Source: Mariniblastus fucicola (lineage in GTDB: Bacteria > Planctomycetota > Planctomycetia > Pirellulales > Pirellulaceae). Taken from it: a stretch of 64,000 nt of DNA. Where the stretch lies: assembly GCF_008087665.1 (NCBI RefSeq), contig NZ_CP042912.1:744001-808000 (forward strand), given 5' to 3'. The translations under genes and the position numbers were made by a program. Positions 27,774 to 36,591 of this stretch are shown here, piece by piece (positions within the stretch are counted from its first letter, which is position 1; each line of letters starts with the position of its first letter). Below the pieces are notes generated by a model. That model made no database searches. It worked only from the letters and a program-made list of their open reading frames with translations, and was not told where the DNA came from.

Positions 27774-28490
27774 TTATTTGCGCGGATTCGGATAGGGATA
27801 GCGTATCCGACGGCCTGGATTCCAAATTCTTTGTTCTTCCAGCACAAGGTGGGCGAACCTTCGATGCGTCGCCAGAGGATAGAGTTGCCGTGTCTGTCGA
27901 ATTCCATATTCGGTCGTGCAGCCGTGCTTGAGCATTTCCTCAAGAGCCGCGATCGCTTTTTCGGATTCGTCCTCATATTTCAACTTGGCGAACCGCATCG
28001 AATGTAGGCAGGCAACACGTTCGTAGCATCGCCGTCGATACCTCGCGTTGTCAAACAATCGGCTCCACGCAAGGATCACTTGATTGAAAAGGACCTCTTC
28101 TTCAGCAAGGATCGTTTCCATCGCTTCGTTCTCCACGCTCGAAACATCAGATACTTTCTCGCATTCTTTCCATTTCTCAAGTAGCTCGTTGTGGCGTGCT
28201 TTTGCAATTTTCAGAATGACAAACCCATTGTCAGGGTCGTCTTTGAGCATCTGGTTATAAACTGAGACGGCCTTGTCCCAATCGCTATCTTCAAAGTGCG
28301 AATCGGCGATCTGGTTTCTGGACTCAGTGATCGGAGTAGCAACAGAGGCAGGAAGAAACGGAGCCACCACGAGCCATATCAAATAGCCCAGGCCGCCAAG
28401 CAACAACAGCGCCAACAGGCCTGATGAAAGCCGGTGCTCGTCAATTGAGAACAGACTGAAACCGGATTTAATTTCCGCGGAGTTTTTCAA
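27774..28490 (-). CDS. membrane-anchored TPR-like protein
   Basis: A 238-residue protein with one N-terminal transmembrane helix (SSGLLALLLLGGLGYLIWLV) and an external or periplasmic helical part. A TPR-like unit is visible (SDWDKAVSVYNQMLKDDPDN), then a second helical pair (SEKAIAALEEMLKHG). The TTG start at 28490 is supported by an AAGGA site five bases upstream and lies inside the 3' end of the preceding coiled-coil gene (23-base overlap), so the two are coupled. Its stop is only 28 bases from the Lon-like start. Function is unknown, and context suggests an envelope complex. Confidence 0.8.
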   Translation of the reverse strand: MKNSAEIKSGFSLFSIDEHRLSSGLLALLLLGGLGYLIWLVVAPFLPASVATPITESRNQIADSHFEDSDWDKAVSVYNQMLKDDPDNGFVILKIAKARHNELLEKWKECEKVSDVSSVENEAMETILAEEEVLFNQVILAWSRLFDNARYRRRCYERVACLHSMRFAKLKYEDESEKAIAALEEMLKHGCTTEYGIRQTRQLYPLATHRRFAHLVLEEQRIWNPGRRIRYPYPNPRK

Positions 28491-30162
28491 AGTATTCCTT
28501 CGCGTGGTCGCGTTGCGATTTCGGCAACACCTGATTTTCCAATGGGTCCGCTTTATCGCTCATGCTTTGCCGAACGATTTCCCGAACTTCGCTCGTCGAG
28601 CGACCGGAGATGTTGTTGCCGTCCGCGTCGCCCGTGACCACGGTTTGCCCTTTTTGCAGCTGGCCTTTGACACGAGATTTATACTTGCCGGTTTTGTCCT
28701 CTTCTCGCTCACGTTCACCGGCGCCTTTACCTTTGCCCTTGGCGTTCTTGGACCATTGCGGCTTGTCGCTTTCCTTACCGTTCATGCCGCCCTTGGCTTC
28801 GCCGATCGCCTTTTCGAGATCTTCCAACGCCTCCATCTCTTTAAGCTCTTCTTCCATCTGCTCCATTTCCTTGGCCAGGTCTTCCAAACCTTTCGCCGCG
28901 TCTTCAAGGTCTTGCTGTTGTTGAGCCTGACCCTGTTCGCCTTTCTTGCCGTTCTGCGGTTGGCCATTTTTCTGCTGCTTCTTGCCGCCGCCCTGCTTCA
29001 TGCAGTTGGCACAGTCTTGCATCTTCTGAGCCATTTTTTTCATCTTGTCCATCTGACGCTGCTGCTTTTCCATCTCGTCAAGCTTTGCCTGAAGCTTCGC
29101 GGCCTTGTTCGGGTCGCCCTGCTCCATCGCTTTCTTAATGTCTTTTTTGAGCTGCTCTTTTTTCGCTTTGTGTTGCTGTTGAATTTTCTGGAACTCTTTG
29201 GCCAGCTGTTTGATATCGTTAGCCAACTTTTTCTTTTCAGCCTCCGACATTTTTCCGGACTTGAGTTTCTCAGCCAATTCCTTGACCGCCTTGGCCGCCA
29301 TCTTCATGTCGCCCTTGGACATCGCTTCAGCAACCTTCTTGGCCGGACCATTGCCGACGTCTTTCAGTTTGTTGAGCGACTCTCTCAGGTCCTTGCTGCC
29401 GCCAAGCTCTTTCTGGCGTTCTTCGATTTCTTTCTTGATGTCGTTGAGTTCCACCAGAGCCTGTTTCTTGTCAGGCATGTTTTCCGGTTCGAGGCCATCG
29501 AATTTTCGTTTCAGCGAATCGAGTTTCGCCAGAGCATCCTTCAGCCCAGCGGCCTCGAGTGACTTGCGTTGTTTCTCGATCTTCTTTTGCATCTCCTTGA
29601 CCGCTTTTTTGACGTTCTCAACCTCGACCGTTGCGTCCGAAGCAGCGGCTTCTTTATCAAACACCGCGTTGGGCAAGAATGTGATCGCGAACAGGATTGC
29701 AATCGGGATCAGTGGAAGCGCCAAATCCTTCAGTCGCTCGAATCTGAATTTGTCGCGAACGTCGATGACTTCGGCACTGCGGTCAGCGTCCTTGAGCAAA
29801 GCTTGACCCACTTCGGTTTCGGCAGTGCCATCGTCAATCGATAGCGCGCTCGACAGCCGCTCTTTCAAACCGAATCTTTTGTCGACTTCGATGGCTGCTG
29901 TGCTCGTGTCCACAAACTTTCGGATGGAAAGCAATCCAGCCACGATCAGCGAAAGTGCACACCCACCGATCAGCCAACCCGCTGTCCACGCGTCATGATG
30001 GTCCTGCGTTTCGAGAAATGAGAGGTACCAGACCTTCGGCACCAACAATCCGATCGCGGCCACGATCAGCCCGGCGAACAAGGCCCACGACAGGACGTGC
30101 ATGAAGCTGTATAGGTTCAAGCGGCGTCGCGCTTGAGTTACCTGGCGATTGACATCGTTCAT
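28468..30162 (-). CDS. membrane protein with long Lys/Gln-rich coiled coil
   Basis: This 564-residue protein has three hydrophobic segments in the first ~180 residues (LSWALFAGLIVAAIGLLVP, WLIGGCALSLIVAGLLSI, LALPLIPIAILFAITFLP). A very charged coiled coil of about 300 residues follows, rich in Lys, Glu, Gln and Met (for example EKQQRQMDKMKKMAQKMQ). The coiled coil includes a CANC pair and a Gly/Gln linker. The C-terminus returns to a folded-looking tail (EVREIVRQSMSDKADPLENQ). The topology recalls DUF4175-like proteins of alphaproteobacteria, but I cannot assign it firmly. It is the first gene of a set with the TPR-like protein and the Lon-like protease. Confidence 0.8.
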   Translation of the reverse strand: MNDVNRQVTQARRRLNLYSFMHVLSWALFAGLIVAAIGLLVPKVWYLSFLETQDHHDAWTAGWLIGGCALSLIVAGLLSIRKFVDTSTAAIEVDKRFGLKERLSSALSIDDGTAETEVGQALLKDADRSAEVIDVRDKFRFERLKDLALPLIPIAILFAITFLPNAVFDKEAAASDATVEVENVKKAVKEMQKKIEKQRKSLEAAGLKDALAKLDSLKRKFDGLEPENMPDKKQALVELNDIKKEIEERQKELGGSKDLRESLNKLKDVGNGPAKKVAEAMSKGDMKMAAKAVKELAEKLKSGKMSEAEKKKLANDIKQLAKEFQKIQQQHKAKKEQLKKDIKKAMEQGDPNKAAKLQAKLDEMEKQQRQMDKMKKMAQKMQDCANCMKQGGGKKQQKNGQPQNGKKGEQGQAQQQQDLEDAAKGLEDLAKEMEQMEEELKEMEALEDLEKAIGEAKGGMNGKESDKPQWSKNAKGKGKGAGEREREEDKTGKYKSRVKGQLQKGQTVVTGDADGNNISGRSTSEVREIVRQSMSDKADPLENQVLPKSQRDHAKEYFEKLRGN

Positions 30163-30526
30163 TGGATTCTGCCTTGGTAAGAAACAGCCGGGAATTCGCG
30201 TCCTAAATTATAGGACGATCGTCGCCCTGTTCAAAATCGGAAAACGAACCCGTTATTGCGGAATTCGGCTTTTCCGAACTTGATTGTACAATTTTTGCGA
30301 TAAACGTACCGGTTTGACGGTTAATACCCCGAATCAGGACGGTACGATTCAAAAGAAGTACGAATTGTGACATCGAGATGGCATAGGCATCCAGTTAACG
30401 TCGTCTGAATCACAGTAGGGTGGCATAGGCTCCCAGCCTGTGATTGCATCCGCCGGCTCTGTCGCCTGTCCCCTTTCGATGCCGCCGCGAACTTCAACCG
30501 TCGTCAAACCCTCACTCCCAGCAACA
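30163..30526. other. intergenic region with two degenerate REP-like copies
   Basis: This gap separates divergent genes. It contains two same-direction copies of a phrase found elsewhere in the window as a palindrome: GATGGCATAGGCATCCAG at 30377-30394, and a longer copy at 30419-30445 that includes TGGCATAGGCTCCCAGCCTG. The matching inverted arms are missing here, so these are probably decayed half-units. No gene is supported. Confidence 0.55.
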
Positions 30527-31030
30527 ATGTCGGTAGACACAAAACCTCAAACCAAACCGACCGACGAAAGCCCGTCCAACGATGCGGCCATGGCCAGAGA
30601 TCCGAACCTCAAGTCGCCCGCGGATTTGCCTGACGCCGATGTGGTGATCTATGACGGCAAATGCGTTTTTTGCAAGAAGTCCGTCAAACTGTTGAACTGG
30701 TGGGTCGCGAAAGACCAGTTGGCTTACGTTTCGTTGCACGATGATTGGGTCGCCCAGCACGTTCCAGATTTGACTTACGATCAAATGATGAAGCAGATCT
30801 ATTTGATCGATCGCGAAGACGGCTCGAAACATGGCGGCGTCGAAGCGATTCGCTATTTGAGCACGCGTTCGTGGAAGCTCTGGTTGGCGGCTCCGTTTCT
30901 GTACTTCCCTGGCAGCATGCCGCTGTGGCAATGGATCTACCAGCAGATCGCAAAACGCCGCTACCTGATCGCCGGCAAAGATGATGATTGCGACGAAGAC
31001 GGCACCTGCAAAATTCACTTTGATAAGTGA
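30527..31030 (+). CDS. DCC-family thiol-disulfide oxidoreductase-like protein (DUF393)
   Basis: A 167-residue protein of the DCC family, which has a thioredoxin-like fold. The family motif appears as VIYDGKCVFCKKSVKLLNWW, retaining the CxxC pair, followed by FLYFPG-type sequence and a Cys-containing acidic tail (DDDCDEDGTC). Electron transfer or disulfide handling is presumed for the family but not proven. The frame is open back to 30440 through the REP-like sequence. The ATG at 30527 is the more credible start. It is a single gene ahead of the PEP carboxykinase-like gene. Confidence 0.85.
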   Translation: MSVDTKPQTKPTDESPSNDAAMARDPNLKSPADLPDADVVIYDGKCVFCKKSVKLLNWWVAKDQLAYVSLHDDWVAQHVPDLTYDQMMKQIYLIDREDGSKHGGVEAIRYLSTRSWKLWLAAPFLYFPGSMPLWQWIYQQIAKRRYLIAGKDDDCDEDGTCKIHFDK

Positions 31031-31220
31031 TCGTCAGTGTGATCCTCTGAGCGGCAACGTCAGCTTTTTTCTTTTTCTGCACCATTCGCGGCGGCTAAGG
31101 CTGAGCTAGTTGCCGTTGGGCGAATGGTCGTGAGCACTTTTCGGTAAGCCTCCTCTTAATTCGATAGACTCGGAGCCACGCACACGCTCGTGTCCGAAGC
31201 CATTGAACGAGAGGATCGAA

Positions 31221-34200
31221 ATGCCACTGCACCAAAACCCGTCGGAACAGGAACTGGAACGTAGCCTTGGATGGAGTCGCAAGATTCACACCAACGCCAA
31301 GGAACGAAAACAACTTCGACGCTACATCAGTTTGCAGCTTTCGGCGATGGGAGTCACGCCGCCAGAAAAGCATCAATCGCAAGCGGACTTTTCGCAAGGC
31401 TTCCTTGAAAGCCTGCGCGAGCGCAGCCGACTGCTCGCTGGCTTTCGTGCTCCGATCGATCAGCGTATCGAATCATTCCTGGCGGATTACTTCGCTGATC
31501 AGAATCTCGAATCGCCGCTGAGCCTCCCCGACGCCACCTTGGTCCTCGACCGTCACGGAATGGCTCGCGAACTGAGCCTTCCCGCGGACGAAGATCAGTT
31601 CACCAACGAGCTGGTCGATTCGCGCCGGCTGGAAAACGGTATCCTCAACAATCCCGTTCACGATCGCCGAACGACCAAAGGTACCTTTCACGTTGTCGAC
31701 GGTGGATTGCCGATCCCGGGAGACAAGCTGATCGTCCCCAAAGTCACCTTCGTCAGGCTGATGCAAGCTGCGTTACAGCCGCCAAAAGAGTCGCTGCAGC
31801 TTCCGTATTCGAGCCAGTGGGACGAGCAAGCCAGCACATGGGTTTCGCTGCTGCTGCGTCCGCTCGTTTGCCCGCCGGTCGATGGCGTCTGCTGCTCCCG
31901 ATCGATGGAGACCCGTTTTTTCGTTCCCGGAAGTTTGGTCAGCAATCTGGATTTCGTCGAATCCATCTTCGGCAACGCTGGCGATCCGCAAATCCCCAAC
32001 AACGATGCTGCGCTCGATGTCGAACGTTGGAGCGGCCACACCGGTTGCGTGATTCTCGCGCCGCACTTGACTTCGATTCCAAAGAAAGACCTTGGCCTGC
32101 CGCACATCGATGATGCCACTGATCGTCAGAAGCGTGACGGGATGTGCTGGAGCGAACCCGACGAACCGTACAACAACGGCACCGCGTTCAAACTGACCTG
32201 TCGCAATGAAAGGGGCGTTGTCGTGACGCTGATTGCGGATAACTACTACGGCTACTGCAAAAAAGAAGTCAAAACTCAGATCAGCTACGCGACGAACCTG
32301 ATGGGCGGCGTCGAAGAAGAACACGCCGGCGGCGCGCTCGCGTTTGCATCGTACTCGCTCGGTGATGAATTTCGCGTCAACAGCCGGCGTTACAACGGTC
32401 GCACTTTTGAAGATGTGGCTCGTGATTATGAATCGTTCGTTGACGTCAAATCCGAAGGCTACGGCATTGATCGGAACTGGTCGTCGATCATTTACATCCC
32501 GGAAAACTCGCTCGTTTCGCTGGCCAGTCGTAGCGTTTCCTGGACCACGACCGGCGGCGATCAGCAACAGATTCCGCTGTCACCCGAACAGATCTATATC
32601 GCGCCCAGCGGCTATCAAATCCGTCTGGAGAAGCACCCGTCGGCTCCGTCGTGGCGCCTGGTCGGAACGGTCGGAGAAGGCATCTTTTGTCACAAACCCT
32701 GCACCGTTAGCGGCGGCGGCAAGAGCGAAATTAGTAAGAGCTTGCGAGACTATATGCTCTACGGCCCGATCTTTGTCGTCGATCAGGATGCGGATTTCGC
32801 GAAGCTCGATGAGATCTTCGAGTACGACTATCAAACTCGATGGAGTGATGGTTTTGAGAATCGGCCGCCCGAGGAGAAAGCAGCTCGGACGTTCCTCGAT
32901 CCGGCACGTTCGCTCGGGAGTTGCATCAAGATGCTGTCGCAATCGCCCGACTTCAACGATCAGTACAACCAGTGGCTGGCCAGCATTCCGGACCACATTT
33001 ATGGTCTGGCTCTGATCATCAAACGCTTCACCCGTCCCGGCATGGAAGATTCCTGGCGCGAGCATTTCCGTGTCGATATCGTTAACGGATCGCCCGGCCA
33101 TGAGTTGAAAATGGACGAACGATCTCTGGTCGGGACCTATCTTCGTGTTGGGCTGAGCGAAGGTCGTTGGCGAACTTTCAAGGTGCGGCAGGACTTCATC
33201 GCGGCGTCCAAAGTTCAGATGGAAGATGACATCAGCGCCAGCACTGTCGTCCCCGGTGAGCTGATTCCCAACCCCGGTCCGGCGGTGAAGGACGAGTTCA
33301 GCTACAAATTTGTTCGCAACTGTGAGTTCCGTTTGTTCCAACGTCCCGACGACGCCGTGCATCGCGGGCTGGACAAGCAAACCGAAATCGATCTCGCGCG
33401 GCCGGGCAACTTTATCAGCAACTTCGAACCGCTGACAACGGAACAGAGCAAAGAGATCGTCAGCGATGTGATCGACTTCGATCAGTACTCAGCGCCGATG
33501 CAAAAGATGCTCAAGTCGGCCAGCAAGAATGATGGCTTCGTCGTCAGCAGCGCTCACCCGCGGATCGTCAACGGAGCTCCGACGAAAAACCCAAGGTACC
33601 TTCAAGATCGCCCCGACATGGTGCGGGCTCGTGACACTTACATCGCCAACGTCGGCATGAAACTATTCCGGGCGCTTTCCGATTCCGATCCGCTGCACGT
33701 TCCTGTCGGCGCGGTGCTGAGTGGTCGTCGCAATAATCCGCCGTCGCGCGAGGAAGGCATTCGCTCGCTCGCGGTCTACAGTCCGTTGCACTATCAGGAA
33801 CTGCCTGAGCTAATGATGGACTACATCGCATCGCTGACTGGAAAAAGTCCCAGTACAACCGGCGCGGGCAGCGAAGGCGCTTTGACAAAAGGCCCGTTCA
33901 ACATGCTGACCACGACCGCCGACCTCAACGCGACCTTGGTTTCGGCGATCCTGACCGGAATGGGCGGCTTCAGTACTCCCGCCGGCCACGTCGGTCCCGA
34001 TTTCGAAGTCGGCCACGATATCAGCTTGTTGATCCCGGAAGTTTGGTGCCGCATGGGGCCTCACGAACGCGATCCCGACAACCTGATCGCCAACGGAATG
34101 ATGGAGAAAATCGATGACTTTGAATACGAAGGCCAAACGGTGAAAGCCAGTCGTCTTGGCTATCGCATCACGGAAAAATTCCTCAGCAATTATCTGTCCC

Positions 34201-34751
34201 GAGTCTTCGACAATCCGACGCGCGTGTTTACCGAAGACGTTTTGCGGCCTGAGCTCCAGGATCATGAATCGTTCGCCGACGGAATTCTGCACATCACCGA
34301 AGCCCAACAGCGCGTCGCGAATCAGTACCTCGACGACGGCAGTCTGCTTTCGGCTTGTCCTCCGCTGCAGGCGTTGATCACGATCATGGCGACCGGAATC
34401 TGGCAAGGCCACGATATCAACAGTCCTGAAATCCGCAAAATGTTTACGCGAGATTACTTGCTGACGAGCGATTGGTATCGTGATCGTTTGCGACAGAAGC
34501 AGGAGAACGACATTCGGCTTTGGCAACGAAAAGTCGACTCGTTGAATGCGTTCATGAGCCAGCCTTCGAATCGACCGCTGATCGCGGAGATGGATTTGGA
34601 GTCCCGTTTCGAGTTCGCCAAGTCGGAGCTGGAGAAAGTCTCCTCGCCGGACTACGTCAACGAACTCACCGGCACCCTTGGCGCTGATCCCATGCGAGCG
34701 ATCAACCTCAAAGGACCGCTTGAGCAGGAACTGGCAACGTCGTCGGCGTAA
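31221..34751 (+). CDS. probable PPi-dependent phosphoenolpyruvate carboxykinase
   Basis: A very long single-chain protein of 1,176 residues with no signal peptide or membrane helix. Length and sequence character match, from memory, the PPi-type PEP carboxykinase of Propionibacterium and Entamoeba (about 1,140 residues). That enzyme makes PEP from oxaloacetate with pyrophosphate, or the reverse. Segments that support this are NPVHDRRTTKGTFHVVDGGL, FIVP-like FFVPGSLVSNLDFVESIFGN, HTGCVILAPHL, IADNYYGYCKKEVKTQISYA, VSGGGKSEISKS and GKSPSTTGAGSEGALTKGPF (about residue 874). The ATG at 31221 has a GAGAGGATC ribosome site. Databases often carry such proteins as hypothetical, and the assignment needs an alignment. 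It would control carbon flow at the PEP/oxaloacetate node, near pgk in function though not in position. Confidence 0.65.
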   Translation: MPLHQNPSEQELERSLGWSRKIHTNAKERKQLRRYISLQLSAMGVTPPEKHQSQADFSQGFLESLRERSRLLAGFRAPIDQRIESFLADYFADQNLESPLSLPDATLVLDRHGMARELSLPADEDQFTNELVDSRRLENGILNNPVHDRRTTKGTFHVVDGGLPIPGDKLIVPKVTFVRLMQAALQPPKESLQLPYSSQWDEQASTWVSLLLRPLVCPPVDGVCCSRSMETRFFVPGSLVSNLDFVESIFGNAGDPQIPNNDAALDVERWSGHTGCVILAPHLTSIPKKDLGLPHIDDATDRQKRDGMCWSEPDEPYNNGTAFKLTCRNERGVVVTLIADNYYGYCKKEVKTQISYATNLMGGVEEEHAGGALAFASYSLGDEFRVNSRRYNGRTFEDVARDYESFVDVKSEGYGIDRNWSSIIYIPENSLVSLASRSVSWTTTGGDQQQIPLSPEQIYIAPSGYQIRLEKHPSAPSWRLVGTVGEGIFCHKPCTVSGGGKSEISKSLRDYMLYGPIFVVDQDADFAKLDEIFEYDYQTRWSDGFENRPPEEKAARTFLDPARSLGSCIKMLSQSPDFNDQYNQWLASIPDHIYGLALIIKRFTRPGMEDSWREHFRVDIVNGSPGHELKMDERSLVGTYLRVGLSEGRWRTFKVRQDFIAASKVQMEDDISASTVVPGELIPNPGPAVKDEFSYKFVRNCEFRLFQRPDDAVHRGLDKQTEIDLARPGNFISNFEPLTTEQSKEIVSDVIDFDQYSAPMQKMLKSASKNDGFVVSSAHPRIVNGAPTKNPRYLQDRPDMVRARDTYIANVGMKLFRALSDSDPLHVPVGAVLSGRRNNPPSREEGIRSLAVYSPLHYQELPELMMDYIASLTGKSPSTTGAGSEGALTKGPFNMLTTTADLNATLVSAILTGMGGFSTPAGHVGPDFEVGHDISLLIPEVWCRMGPHERDPDNLIANGMMEKIDDFEYEGQTVKASRLGYRITEKFLSNYLSRVFDNPTRVFTEDVLRPELQDHESFADGILHITEAQQRVANQYLDDGSLLSACPPLQALITIMATGIWQGHDINSPEIRKMFTRDYLLTSDWYRDRLRQKQENDIRLWQRKVDSLNAFMSQPSNRPLIAEMDLESRFEFAKSELEKVSSPDYVNELTGTLGADPMRAINLKGPLEQELATSSA

Positions 34752-35028
34752 GTTGGTGGGGCACGATCGAATGCGTTCCCATTGTTGGAAATTACTGGAT
34801 GCCAGGTCGTGCTGCGGGTGAGCGCGGCCCTGGCGGTTTCGTGCTGTCTCGAAACGTAAATTCTTTCTCGGAATCTTTTTCAGTTTCCTTGTCGGGCAGC
34901 CGGAAAATAAAGCGGGTGTCAGGGTAGAGGGCTGATACCCGAGCACGTCGTTCGGGCAGTACTCGATGGTTGAAGATCGCTTTTGATCCAAAGCCAATCC
35001 ACCGAAAGGCCGTTTCACCGAGGAAATC

Positions 35029-35532
35029 ATGAACAATACCACAGCAGTACTTTCGCATCCTGAATCCAAGCCAGCGAAAGGAATACTCTTTCGGATGTGG
35101 CAAGCGTTCTGGTTGGCCACGCTGGTATTGTCGCTCGCCTACGCATGGTATTGCTTCTACGTGCCTGGCAACGGCATCGCTTGGGCGGACGAATTTCCGT
35201 CGGGCCAACAGCAGTCCGTGCAGTCCGGGAAACCAATGGTTCTGTTCTTCACCGGCGAGTGGTGTGTTCCCTGTCGGATCATGAAGCGAACCGTCTGGGC
35301 CGACGACGAGGTTGAGTCTATCGTCAACGCGAGTTTCACGCCGGTCCTGATCGACATGGGGAAACCCGGCGATTCGGCAGAAGCCATCGAACGTTATCGA
35401 GCCCACATCACTCCAACGACAATCATCACTGACGCTGAAGGCAACGTGATCGAAGAGGTCCGCGGTGCGATGAGCAAATCCGAATTTCTTGCGTTGCTCA
35501 AGAAGCCAGATGTCTCCCGGCTGGTGCAGTAG
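35029..35532 (+). CDS. membrane-anchored thioredoxin-like protein
   Basis: A 167-residue protein with one N-terminal signal-anchor helix (FWLATLVLSLAYAWYCFYV) and a thioredoxin domain outside. The redox site is FFTGEWCVPCRIMKR, and the cis-Pro loop is ITPTTIITDAEGNVI. The fold is that of DsbD-C/thioredoxin_7 proteins, which reduce disulfides in exported or cytochrome-related proteins. The ATG at 35029 follows a GAGGAAATC ribosome site. The 277-base gap before it holds no supported gene. It converges on the LysR gene with 12 bases between stops. Confidence 0.88.
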   Translation: MNNTTAVLSHPESKPAKGILFRMWQAFWLATLVLSLAYAWYCFYVPGNGIAWADEFPSGQQQSVQSGKPMVLFFTGEWCVPCRIMKRTVWADDEVESIVNASFTPVLIDMGKPGDSAEAIERYRAHITPTTIITDAEGNVIEEVRGAMSKSEFLALLKKPDVSRLVQ

Positions 35533-35544
35533 AATTCGACGTCG

Positions 35545-36450
35545 CTATTTGACTTCGAAGATTTCGCTTCGCGCCTGTTCTACGATCGCCTGAACGGCGG
35601 GATGGTGCACTCGTTTCTCAACCGAGATTGCGAAGAACCGATCGACCACGTCTTCGAGCCGTCCGACAAGCTGCATGTCGTATTGCTCTTTAACTTCTTT
35701 TTCGATGGCGGTTGGAATCGGCACGATGCCCAATCCGGACTGACCGAAAACTTTGAGCAAAGCACTGTCTTCAAACTCCGCAACGATTCTTGGATGAATA
35801 TCGTTGTCATCCATCCAGTGATTGAGCGCACGTCGTACCGCGGTATGTTCTGTCGGCAAACATAGCGGTGCTCCTGTCAACGACTTGGGAAATTTTTGGC
35901 GATGCTTCCTGGCCAGTTCGGGGACTGCCAGAAAAGAAAGCCCACATTCCCCCAGTCGGTGACTGTAAGCTTTCACATCAACCGTTGGAGGAGCCACTGA
36001 GTCCGAGATGATCAGGTCCAAACGATGCAACGCGAGGTCCGCCATCAGTTCAGGCAGTTTGCCCTCGTAGCACACGATCTGAAAACCCTCAGGATGATGA
36101 ATTGCTGGTTTGAGCAATTCAAATGCCACCAGTTTGGGCACGACGTCGGGCATGCCAACAACGAACTTTTTCGTCATCCCCGGTTGGCCTGTTTTCATAA
36201 AATCGGTCAGCTCTCGACCGATCAGAAAGATCTCTTCCGCGTAGTGAAAAACGTGCTGGCCGAACTCCGTCAGCTCCAGATATCGCCCTGATTTGCGAAA
36301 CAGTTTCGCTCCGGCTGACTTTTCCAACTCGCGAACCTGAGCGGTGATCGTAGTCCGGGCCACATGAAGTTCTTTTGCAGCCGCTGTTACAGTTCCCTCT
36401 CTGGCGACGGTCCAGAAGTAGAAAAGGTGGTGATAGTTGAGCCATTCCAT
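35545..36450 (-). CDS. LysR-family regulator, NhaR-like
   Basis: A 301-residue LysR-type activator. The N-terminus MEWLNYHHLFYFWTVAREGT, followed by VTAAAKELHVARTTITAQVR, is the HTH of the NhaR-like branch. The effector-binding domain covers the remaining ~200 residues (FVVGMPDVVPKLVAFELLKP, LDLIISDSVAPPTVDVKAY, FGQSGLGIVPIPTAI). The frame opens at 36537, but the ATG at 36450 is the family start. It is divergent from the SulP transporter. A perfect 10-9-10 palindrome sits in the shared promoter region, the usual place for its operator. The effector is unknown. Ions, bicarbonate or pH are reasonable guesses from the neighbouring transporter. Confidence 0.92.
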   Translation of the reverse strand: MEWLNYHHLFYFWTVAREGTVTAAAKELHVARTTITAQVRELEKSAGAKLFRKSGRYLELTEFGQHVFHYAEEIFLIGRELTDFMKTGQPGMTKKFVVGMPDVVPKLVAFELLKPAIHHPEGFQIVCYEGKLPELMADLALHRLDLIISDSVAPPTVDVKAYSHRLGECGLSFLAVPELARKHRQKFPKSLTGAPLCLPTEHTAVRRALNHWMDDNDIHPRIVAEFEDSALLKVFGQSGLGIVPIPTAIEKEVKEQYDMQLVGRLEDVVDRFFAISVEKRVHHPAVQAIVEQARSEIFEVK

Positions 36451-36473
36451 AAGCAAAAGATATGTCGCTTTTG

Positions 36474-36502
36474 TCAACATGTCAATATTTTCGACATGTT
36501 GA
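36474..36502. promoter_or_regulatory. palindromic operator between LysR and SulP genes
   Basis: TCAACATGTC (36474-36483) and GACATGTTGA (36493-36502) are perfect inverted arms around the nine bases AATATTTTC. The site lies 24 bases upstream of the LysR start and 90 bases upstream of the SulP start. A TATAAA at 36542-36547 could be the -10 of the transporter gene. The dyad is the likely LysR binding site controlling both directions (inference). Confidence 0.75.
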
Positions 36503-36591
36503 ACCAAAATAAACGACTTTTCCTTCGTGGTGTGCACAGCCTATAAATATAGATGAGACTTCAGTGTCGCATCATCAAAAGGGATTACCGA

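Noticed and set aside
28504-29562. 352-residue open frame, Phe/Leu-rich, plus strand
   Set aside because: It is the antisense of the Lys/Glu-rich coiled coil, which automatically gives Leu/Phe-rich, membrane-like translations.
33810-35120. 436-residue open frame on the minus strand
   Set aside because: It lies opposite the PEP carboxykinase-like gene and the thioredoxin leader; composition is that of a shadow of a strong coding strand and no domain is seen.
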